Shown piece by piece: positions 37,580 through 46,700 of a stretch of 54,926 nt of DNA. Numbering within the stretch: position 1 is the stretch's first letter; each line of letters begins with the position of its first letter. The stretch comes from Christensenella sp. UBA4247. Lineage in GTDB: Bacteria > Bacillota > Clostridia > Christensenellales > CAG-1252. Below the pieces are notes generated by a model, which worked only from the letters and a program-made list of their open reading frames with translations, was not told where the DNA came from and searched no databases. The stretch covers positions 1,243 through 56,168 of the forward strand of contig DGWX01000058.1 of assembly GCA_002395405.1 (NCBI GenBank). The letters run 5' to 3'. Position numbers and translations under genes: made by a program.

Positions 37580-38488
37580 ATGTTATGTGTTAGTATCAGC
37601 GACGATAAGATCAAAATCGTTGACGGAAAAGCAAGCGGAGGAAAGATCGTCGTAAACAAGTGTTACGAGATCGAATCCAAAGCGGGCGCGATGGAGAGCG
37701 GGAATATCAAAGACCTGATGGCGTTTTCTCAGGCGATACAGGAATGTATCAACACGGCGGGTTTGAAACGTACGAATTTAACTTACGTTTTGGATAATCC
37801 GCGCGTGATTTTCCGCGAGATGGCGGTGCCTGACGTTTCGCAGGATAAGGTAAAACTGATCGTTGCGAACGAGATGTTCAGCGACAGCAAAATGGCGAAT
37901 AACACGATCGATTATATCGTGGAAGGAACGTTCAAGAACGAGGAAGGGAAGAAGCGTTCCCGTATTACCGTTACTTACGTTTCGAACGACGCGATCGATT
38001 CGCTGCATACCGCCGCGACCGAGCTCGGAATGCGCCCGACGACATTGGATGTCGCGCCCAATTCCATCAGCAAGCTCGTGGAGCGTTTTTGCAAAACCAA
38101 TCGCCGCGCGCTTGAAGAAACGTTCGTGCTTTTGGATTACAAGGATAGTTTTATTTCGCTTTACGTTTTCGACGGCGGTCAGCGTAAGTTCTCCAAAAAC
38201 AGCACGTTGTACGTCGGAACGACGCAAGACGATAAATATCTGCTCGGCGAACTTACGAGCAATATAAACAGCGTTATTCGATTCTACGAGTCGCGCGCGG
38301 GGGTAAACGTGACCGCGATCTATATTACGGGCAACGTGGAAGCTTTGTCGGACGATTTATTGCAAGGGTTGGCAGAGTCCCTCAATATGATGATCTCTCA
38401 CCTTCCGATCCCCGGCTTCGTAAAAGGCGTGGATATTTACGAGTTCAATAAATTCAGCGGCGCGATCGGCGCGTTTTTGAGGAGGTAA
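37580..38488 (+). CDS. pilM: Type IV pilus assembly protein PilM
   Basis: A 302-residue actin/FtsA-fold cytoplasmic protein that binds the N-terminal tail of PilN in the pilus inner-membrane complex. The PilM pattern is visible: an N-terminal strand with SISDDKIKIV, the VIFREMAVPD segment, FVLLDYKDSFISLYVFDGG in the second lobe and an end with INSVIRFYESR. It is slightly shorter than the usual 340-350 residues. GGAGGGG precedes the ATG; the pilN-like gene begins four bases after the stop, with its GGAGG inside the last codons of pilM. Confidence 0.85.
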   Translation: MLCVSISDDKIKIVDGKASGGKIVVNKCYEIESKAGAMESGNIKDLMAFSQAIQECINTAGLKRTNLTYVLDNPRVIFREMAVPDVSQDKVKLIVANEMFSDSKMANNTIDYIVEGTFKNEEGKKRSRITVTYVSNDAIDSLHTAATELGMRPTTLDVAPNSISKLVERFCKTNRRALEETFVLLDYKDSFISLYVFDGGQRKFSKNSTLYVGTTQDDKYLLGELTSNINSVIRFYESRAGVNVTAIYITGNVEALSDDLLQGLAESLNMMISHLPIPGFVKGVDIYEFNKFSGAIGAFLRR

Positions 38489-38492
38489 AACG

Positions 38493-39611
38493 ATGGCTAA
38501 AAGAGATATAAACCTTTTCAAAGCTGCGGGCGGAGAGCGCGCGAAGGGGAGCAAAACTTCTCCGATGACGATCGTTGCGATCCTCGCGATCGTTGTGATC
38601 TCGATCGCGCTCGGCGTCGGCGTGTTCTTCAATATGAGGGCGAACGCCGCCGTGACCGCGTATCAGAAAAAAGAACAGATCAAATCGAATTATAATACGA
38701 CGAGGGTTTACGTTCGCGCTACTTCTCAGCAGTACAGAGACATTATCGCGGATATTCATTCGGCGCAAGCGATAAACGATTATATCGAGATCGCCTCTCC
38801 GATGTTTCCTCGCGCAACGGAAGGCGAAGTCGCTGCCGTTAAGGAAACGATCTTGAATAACACGATCGGAAATTATTACTCCCTGAACGATCCCGTCGAA
38901 GGCGAGCGTTTTACGCCTTGGGATTACGGTAAAATCGCCGAAGAGTACTATGCGGAAGAGGTTCCCGAAGGCGCGGAAGGTTCCGAAAACAGGCAGCTTT
39001 TCTATTACGCATTGAAGGCGCTCGAAAAAGCGCAAAACGCAAATCCGAACGTAAACGTTTGGTACACCTATTATCGCGGTTATTTTACGATGATGTTTAC
39101 GGGTGGTAACAGCGCGATCGGAGTGGATACTCTCGTTGAAAGTTTTAACGAAAGTACCGAATCGATGAACGGTTACGCGCCGTTTACCGAAGTGGAAATG
39201 GACGGCTATTATTATTCCGCCGCGAAATATACTTATATTATTTATAACGATGAAACGTATAACCTTTTGCTGTGTCCGATGAAGAGCGTGATCGAACGCG
39301 CGCTGGATATCTTGGAAGCGCATTCCGAAGCTCTCGTAGAGCAGGAGGGGTACAGCGCGGATCAAGAAGAGTTCGCAAGCTTTGCGATCGACGCGTTGAC
39401 CTATTCGAGAGAATCTTTGGAGTTTAAGCTTATTTTGCCCGTAAACGCGTCTTTCCCCGGCTATTGCCACGATTTTTCTTCCTCCGTATTTTTCAGCGTC
39501 GATAACGACGTTACCGAAACCGGAGAGCAAGAGGGCAATTACGTTTCTTACTCGGTAAAGCTTCTTTACAAAGGATTTCAATTAGAAGGACAGGGAGGTG
39601 ACGAAGAATGA
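38493..39611 (+). CDS. pilN: PilN-like pilus assembly protein with a long C-terminal extension
   Basis: A 372-residue single-pass protein. The cytoplasmic tail KRDINLFK at residues 3-10 matches the PilM-binding motif of PilN (INLLP in model species). One transmembrane helix spans about 25-48 and is followed by a helical region up to about residue 110. Typical PilN proteins are near 190-220 residues; here about 150 extra residues form an acidic, Tyr-rich extracellular part with a VWYTYYRGYFTMMFTGG segment. Placement between pilM and the pilO-like gene supports the name. Its stop overlaps the next start (ATGA). Confidence 0.75.
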   Translation: MAKRDINLFKAAGGERAKGSKTSPMTIVAILAIVVISIALGVGVFFNMRANAAVTAYQKKEQIKSNYNTTRVYVRATSQQYRDIIADIHSAQAINDYIEIASPMFPRATEGEVAAVKETILNNTIGNYYSLNDPVEGERFTPWDYGKIAEEYYAEEVPEGAEGSENRQLFYYALKALEKAQNANPNVNVWYTYYRGYFTMMFTGGNSAIGVDTLVESFNESTESMNGYAPFTEVEMDGYYYSAAKYTYIIYNDETYNLLLCPMKSVIERALDILEAHSEALVEQEGYSADQEEFASFAIDALTYSRESLEFKLILPVNASFPGYCHDFSSSVFFSVDNDVTETGEQEGNYVSYSVKLLYKGFQLEGQGGDEE

Positions 39612-40366
39612 AAATGACGCAAAGAGATAAAATGTTACTCGTTCTTCTTGCCGTGATCCTGGTCGTCGCGCTCGTCGTGATCTTACCGGGCGTAGGCGTT
39701 ATGAGTTGCCGTACGAAGATCCAAGAGTATCAGGACCAGACCGCTGAGCTGGACGAAGAGCTTGCCACCGCCCTTGCCGAGCTTCGCGAAATGGGCGTGG
39801 ATTCCGCTTATGCCGAAAATTTCCGACTTGCGAAGGATCGCCTTGAAAAGAAGATTATGGAGCAAAAGCAGGAAGCGGCGCGCCTCGCGCATAGCATTAT
39901 GGCTTACGCCGAATCGTATGACGTGGACGAGCAGTGGATTTACGGATTGGAGTATAAAACGGGGGTTATGTCCGACGAAAACAATCTTCTCGTGGAATAC
40001 GATAAGTTTGCCGACGTTGAAAGAACGCCGAACGATCAAAGCGAATATACCGTCGGAGAAACGATCTATACGCTTCGCAGTGCGAACAGAATTATTAAAT
40101 ATACCATCTCAGAACACGCGAACTGTTACTTGGATTGTTCGCTTGTTCTCGAAGGTTATAAAGTAAACGATATCGCCGCTTTGCTTCTTTATATTCAGCA
40201 GATCACCTCGAAAGGCTCGCTTTTGATAAACGAAGTAACTTATAATTCGGTCGAAGGAACGGGGACGGTCAGCTTAACCGCTATGATGACCGCGACGGAC
40301 GGCATTTCCCGCTACGCGCAGGAGATCGCGGAAGCGATGCAACAGGAAGAAGAGCCGCAGTATTAA
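39608..40366 (+). CDS. pilO: PilO-like pilus assembly protein
   Basis: A 252-residue protein with a short cytoplasmic start, one transmembrane helix (about residues 9-31), a coiled coil (about 36-90, EYQDQTAELDEELATALAEL) and a C-terminal domain ending in strands compatible with the ferredoxin-like fold of PilO. PilO pairs with PilN to align the platform and the growing pilus. The start overlaps the pilN stop (ATGA), implying coupled translation. It is the last gene of the unit; a strong terminator follows 36 bases later. Confidence 0.75.
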   Translation: MKMTQRDKMLLVLLAVILVVALVVILPGVGVMSCRTKIQEYQDQTAELDEELATALAELREMGVDSAYAENFRLAKDRLEKKIMEQKQEAARLAHSIMAYAESYDVDEQWIYGLEYKTGVMSDENNLLVEYDKFADVERTPNDQSEYTVGETIYTLRSANRIIKYTISEHANCYLDCSLVLEGYKVNDIAALLLYIQQITSKGSLLINEVTYNSVEGTGTVSLTAMMTATDGISRYAQEIAEAMQQEEEPQY

Positions 40367-40402
40367 AAGTATCGAATTATCCGCATATTTCCCCTATCAT
40401 TT

Positions 40403-40435
40403 CCGCCTCGCTCGTAAAAAGCGAGGCGGTTTTTT
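40403..40435 (+). terminator. Rho-independent terminator ending the giant lipoprotein-pilO operon
   Basis: A 10-bp perfect stem (CCGCCTCGCT / AGCGAGGCGG) with a seven-base loop, followed by six T at 40430-40435. It separates the first pilus unit from the second giant gene. Confidence 0.95.
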
Positions 40436-40660
40436 GTTCTTATTTCGGCGTCTTTCTATTGATCCGGTAAGCAAAACGATTCTACTCTTGGGAGAAGTGT
40501 TTTTTTTCGGAACGCGTTTTCCCGAGCGGAAAGAAGGGGGGGGGTAACGCGATCTGAGGGCGTCTATTGCGTCTCGGAAATATTATGAAATGATTAAATT
40601 TTGCAAAAATTTGCTTAGTAAACGCGCGCGCGTATATAAAACGCGTGTATAATGCAAGTG
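40436..40660 (+). promoter_or_regulatory. Intergenic region with G9 tract and probable promoter for the giant prepilin-like gene
   Basis: No gene is seen here. It contains T8 at 40500-40507, G9 at 40536-40544, an AT-rich stretch at 40580-40620 and the GC-alternating AACGCGCGCGCG at 40621-40632. Two overlapping -10 candidates exist: TATATA at 40633-40638 with TTGCTT 16 bases upstream (40611-40616), and a perfect TATAAT at 40648-40653 without a good -35. The short ACGCGCGC element also occurs upstream of the first giant gene, near 7464. Confidence 0.5.
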
Positions 40661-40771
40661 GGAAAGTTTGGAATCCAGGTGAACTCGGCGGTCTTTTTTC
40701 GTAATCATTCGCCGCAGAGTGAGCATGCCCGAGGCTGACACGCTTCGAGGGAGAAAGAAAAAGGAGGAAAT
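40661..40771 (+). promoter_or_regulatory. Structured 5' leader of the giant prepilin-like gene
   Basis: Two hairpins can be drawn by hand. The first pairs CGGCG (40686-40690) with CGCCG (40710-40714), extended by ACT/AGT across a three-base bulge. The second pairs CCC-GAGGC (40728-40735) with GCTTC-ga-GGG (40742-40751) around a six-base loop. The ribosome site AAGGAGG at 40761-40767 lies after both. It matches no riboswitch class that I can recognise with confidence. Confidence 0.4.
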
Positions 40772-43700
40772 ATGAGATTGTTTCGATTGAATTCGAACAA
40801 AAAAGGCGTTGCTATGACGTACGCTCTCATGGTGCTTCTTCTGCTCTCGACCGTCATCGTTGCCATAACGGCGCTTGCGTCCGTTTCCTATACTTCTGCC
40901 GTTTCTACCGTTGCGGACGATCAAGCCTATTACTATGCAAAATCCATCGGGCTTGCCGTCAAACGCCAATTTTTGGACGGTTACAGCATTGATAAAATCA
41001 TAAACGAGTTAGACGAAAAAATCGCCAAGAAAAAAGAAGCCGTCGTTACCGGAACTTATACGATCGAGACGGAAACGCAGCAAGACCTCGTAAACGGAAC
41101 GGTCTCCATTCGTTACGGAACGGATCTCGCCGGCAATACGAATCCGTACGTTCTCGAAGTACGCGTCGCTTGTATTTATAACGGCGCTTTTTCCGTCGTA
41201 ACTTCCGTGTTCTCTTGCGAAGACGCACTGGATAAAACGACCGAACGCATTTTGGACGCGTTTAACGAGTATGACGTCGTTTTGACGAACACGAAAGATA
41301 TGTCTTTCAATTTCGCCGACGCAAACGGTTCCGCGAGCAATCTGAACGTTTACGTGTACGCCGGTGAGGACGACTCCGTAGTAAATCCCGAGTTTAAGCT
41401 GTACGTTGATTTGAACGGCAATTTGACGACGACCGGACAAACGTCTATTTCGGGCAAAACCATTTATAATAACGCCGAGTACGACTATATGCATACGATC
41501 AAAGGCAAATTGACTTCTTACGGCGATCTGACGTTGAAAACCATAAAAGTAAACGGGGCGCTTCATTCCGCCGGGTACGTTTATATGTCTCACGGCGCGT
41601 CCGTAGGCGAAAGCAATATCTATGCGAGGGGCGACGTCGTTATCTTTTCGGGTTACGATCCCGTAACGGGTGCGACTTATGCCGCGTATGCCAATTCCAC
41701 GAAAAACGGTTTCTCGAACGACGGAACGGGAAAATATTATACGAACGGTCCTTTTAATTACGTTTGCAATTCGATTTATTCTCAAGGCGCGGTCATCGTT
41801 TTCCCGAAAAATTCGATCAAAGGCGATATCGTTGCGAGAAAGAGCGTTGAGGTGATCGGCTATACTCGCCCCCCAGAGGAAGGAAATATTCTTCCGATGC
41901 TTCTTCATACGACCGACGCGTCGGGCGCTCATCTTTACGAGCGCGGCGGAAATACCTACGTCGGCGGCAACGTATATTGCGACGGCGACGTAACGATTCA
42001 TCACGGCGCGGTCGTTATGGGTAACGTCGTCGCAAACGGAGACGTTCATATTCAGTGCGGCGCAGTCGTTATGGGGAACGTTACTTCCGTTACCGGGAAC
42101 GTCAGTGTGGAAAATGCGGGTGTGGTTTGCGGCAGCGTTTGGGCAAAAAATTATATCAATCTCGTAAACGGCTATCCGGACGAAGACGCCGCGAACGTTT
42201 GGTTTAACTCTTACGTTTTGACCTGGGCTTCCAACGTCGGCTCTTGGTACCCGGGCTTTGTTTGGGGCGGTATCGGCTTGAAGGAAAAAAACGGGAAAAC
42301 GCCTGAGCATCATTGCGCGCAGCTTTTTACTCCGAACACGAAATATACGATGACTGTCACCGGCAATCTTTTCGTACATGGAGAAGGTTCCTATGCCGGT
42401 GGAACGACAGACCTCAGCGCCGTTTGGATCATGGGGAATATCTATCTGGAAAACACCCGCGCTACGTTTAACAATCGTTACCTGACTAACTATGCCGGAA
42501 ACGTCAGTACGCAGGTTTACGCGCTTTATCAGCAAACCGATCTTTGGTCGGGCGATAATACCATTTGGTTGGATCTACACGGTTCTTCGATCGGAAAGAT
42601 CGTTTGCCGCAGTTTTACCGATTCGTCTCTTTATTACGACGCTTTTATCATAAACGGAGTCTTGCAAAAGTACTATGCGGACGCCGCGATTTACGCGCGT
42701 TGCGTCGGCGTAAACAATATGGACGTTGCCGTCGGTTACGACGTCTTTGCCAAGCAATGGTTTCAAACCGCGGGTTACGCTTGGGCTGAAACGACGGACC
42801 CCGAATCGATCAGTACGGTCGCGCTTTCTATGATCAATAACGGCTATCTGTCCGGTACGACGTTTTGGCGCGGCAATAACTCGATCAATGTGGAATGCGT
42901 TCCGGTAGAAGGTTATGACGGCAATGTTACTTCCTATAACGGAGCATTGGGCGGAAGTATCAACTTCGGCGTCGTAATGCTCGACTCGACTTGGGTTCAA
43001 TTCGGAAAAGAGAACGTTACGCCGAGAGCGGGAAGCAATGTAACGATCCTCGCGGGAAATGCGATCTATGCCAAAGTCAACGCGAACGTTCAGAATTTTA
43101 TTCTTTCCGGCAATGCGAATTTATCCACGATCAAGGGCGCGCCGACGGGTCCCGGATACAGGAGCGCTACGATCAACGCTTCCGTTTCCGGAACGTTTAC
43201 TTTGCTTTACGGCGGCGTATTTGAAAATACGAACGTTAGAATGAATCCGCGTATCGGCGGTTCCGTTTTGAATCTATTCGGTAACGCTTCGATCCTCGGC
43301 AGAGCTTTTACCGTGAATCATTACAAGGGTAATATCAGTTTCAGGAACGGAACGCAGATCGGTTTGGTCGAGCGCTCGTTTTGGAGCAAGGGAGAAGGGA
43401 TCATCTCTCCCGCCGGTTCTTTCGGAACGATCGAACTGACGAATGCGTCGAGCACTCTCGTTCCCGCCGGAGCTTTAACGATCACGGGTGATTTGAAAAC
43501 GAACGGGAACTATTCGAATCCCGAAAAGTATCTCGTTACGGTTTCCGGTAATATGTACGTCGGTAATTATTCTTACAACGGATCCGACGCGAATTTGTAT
43601 CTCAGAAGCGTCGGTAAAAATCTGACGATCATTGCGAAAGACGCGGGAACTCCCGTCATTTTCGGAAGATATTCCGTTAAAGGCGGATCGGTCAGCCCGA

Positions 43701-46700
43701 GCGTAACGGGAGGTTTGAACTGTAAAAATATCGCCCTGACGCTGAATGCCGGCTTAACGGTGGGCGCGGTCTCTTCTGAAAGCGGAATGACTGTAAACGG
43801 AGCCACGATCAATGGAAACGTCGTAGCGGAAAACGGAACGTTGACCGTAAAGGGCAGCAGCGATCTCAGAGGCAATGTCAAAGCGAAAAACCTCGTTATC
43901 GAAGGGGGAACGATCAACGGATCGGGCTTATCGTACGGCATTAACGTTACCGGAGTTTTAACGCAAAAAGGCGGAACGTTAAGCGGCGTTAAAGTTACCG
44001 TTTCCGGCAATCCGACGGGCGGACCCGCGCTGAACGTAACGGGCGGCGCTGCGGATAGCTGCCTGATCAACGTAACGAAAGGCGGAACCTCCATTACGGG
44101 CGGAACGAGCGTTAATTATACGGGCGTTAAGCTCTTCTCGGCGAAAGCGGCGACCATTGCCGCCCACTTCGAAGGCGGTGCGACCACAAACGGAAGCTTA
44201 ACGATCGGTTCGGATAGCGATTCTTCCTCTTACGTTGTAGGCAGGGGGATCAACACATCTCCGGACGGAGACAGTTATTATGCTTTTTATGCGGAAGGTT
44301 CGATCACCTGGAAAGGAAAAGCCACAGGACCGCTTTCCGATGCGAAGTATGCTGCGAGGGTCGGCTTGACCGCGAAAAGCAACGTTGTGATCGGTTCTTC
44401 GTCGAACGTGATCAAAGGTTACTTGGGATATATTTCTTCTTTGAACGGTTCGGTAACGGCGTACGTGGAGCGTGCGTCCGCTATTTCCGCGAAAACAAGC
44501 GCTCTCGCGCACGTAACCGTGCAAATGGGTTCCTCTTCTTACGCCGGCTCCACCGGAACGGGTATGTCGGTAACCGGAAACGCGACCCTTCAAGGCGGCG
44601 GACTCTTCCTCGGGCATTACGAAGTTTCGGGTAAAGTTACGATCGCGTCAAAAGTCGATTTGACCGCGCTGATCAAGTGTAGTACGATCGAGGGACTCGA
44701 TAAAGTCACCACCCATTATAAAAATACGATCGGAAAAGACGCGATCTATCTATCTCTTTATCTGACCGGTTATTCCGGAAAAACCTATGAATTAAAACAT
44801 AGTCTTGCCAAAGATCCGACCTATGGAACGACCGGTTCGATCACCGTTAAGCCCGGAAATCTTTCGTTCGCAAGTTCCGTTGCGGTGGAAGGGGAGATCT
44901 ACGTGGAAGGGATCTTTACCTATAACGGAAGCCAAACGAATCTCGTTTCTTTCGGCGGCTTGCGCTGCGCGAATTCGGAAGTAAACTTCCAAAAGGATTA
45001 CAAAGGCTCGATCGATCTTCCGAACGTAACGTCGATTACTCTGTCCGCTGCGGTAACGGGGCAGTTGAACGCGCCGAACGTTACGAGCATTACGCTGAAT
45101 TATAACGTTGCGGGCGTCGCGAGCTTCCCGAAAGTCGAAAATATTTCCGTTAGATCGGGGATCACGCTCGGCGGTCTGGAAATCAGCCCGACGGGCACCG
45201 TTACGAATAACGGAACGATTACCGGCGGCGTCAGCTGCGGCAATTATACCGGATCGGGAACGGTAAACGGCCCCCTTGTACTGAATGACGCTGCGCGCGC
45301 TTCCGTAACCATTTCTTCCGGAAGTGTAAAAGGCAATATTTGGTCGAAATCGGCTCTCGTTTTCGGCGCAGCGAATATCGGCGGATCGGGAACGTACGTT
45401 TACAGCGAAAAAGACATTACCGCTACGAAAACGGTTTTTGCTTCCAATATGAGCTATATTCGCTCTTCCGGCGGCAATATGACCTTCAAAAATTGCAGAT
45501 CGCTTCCCGCCGTCCAAAACAGCTATTCGAAAGGCGTTATCACCTTCTCGAACGATCAATCCACGCCGGCAACCATCGCAAGCGTTCTCTCGACGGGTAA
45601 GCAGATCAGCTTCGGAAATGCGTCGAATACCGGTTGGCAAACGGTTAAGGGCGACGTGCAATGGACAGGGTCGAACGCAGGCGCAGACGGCATTGACAGC
45701 TGGCAAAAAGCGGGGAATGGCGCTGCCGCCGTTATCGAAGGGAACCTGATTTGCGCGGGAACCGGAAACCTGTGTATGAATATCAACGTTAAAAAGAGCG
45801 TGTATTTGAGGAACACGGGCTCTGCGGAATTGCGCACGGGTTCGATCGGAATCGATTTGTATGTAAACTCTTCCGGATCGATCCCCGTAACGTCTTTGAC
45901 TTGGACGACGAAGTATGGAAATATCGTAAACGTGGCGGGAGACGTCGTTGCTTTCGGAACGAAGAGCGGCAATATGAAATCTTTGACCACGAACGGAACG
46001 ATCGGCGGTTATATGTACGTAAACGGAATGAATTCCGTTACCGTCGGAAAGAAAATCACGGGGCAGCTTAGAGCTGTAAATTGCGCGAACGTTACGACGA
46101 ACGCCGAGATCGGCTCGGCAGAGCTCGATCTCTACGGCGGACAGTTTACCTCAAACGCGAAAATGAACGGATCCTTATTCGCTTATAATACGCATTGCAA
46201 AGTTCTTGCGGACGTAAACGGACACGTTACCACGACCTCGAACGTGGCGGGTGTATATTTTACCGAACTCGGTTCGATGAGCAAAACGATCAACGTCGGA
46301 TCGAGCTCGAATAAAACCAATATCAACGTACGCGGCATTCTCGTGGATAATTCCCATAATTACGGAACCATTAAGTGTATGGGCTATTATCTCGGCGATA
46401 TCAAAAAGGTATATAAAGACAGCGGAACCTTGTATTTCGATTTTGATTCGATGGGCGTTTGTTACGTTTTTTCGGGAAATACTTCGGACGCGGATAACGT
46501 TATGAACGGCGATCTTAATATAAACGGCTGGCTTTTGATGTTCAATTACAGCGCTTCGAGAAAAATGACCATCAAAGGAACCGTTTATTGCAAAAATTTA
46601 AGCGTCAACACGCCGAATTGGTCACCCGCTGGCGGATTTGGCAATTATATAAGCGTCGCCTTTGGGCGAAAAACAACCGAACTTAGAGAGAATATCGGAA

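Noticed and set aside
40661..40771. Cobalamin or c-di-GMP riboswitch in the leader of the giant prepilin-like gene
   Set aside because: Only a faint resemblance to the cobalamin core is seen and the B12 box is absent. The conserved c-di-GMP signatures (for example ACGCAAAGC) are absent. Kept only as an unknown structured leader.
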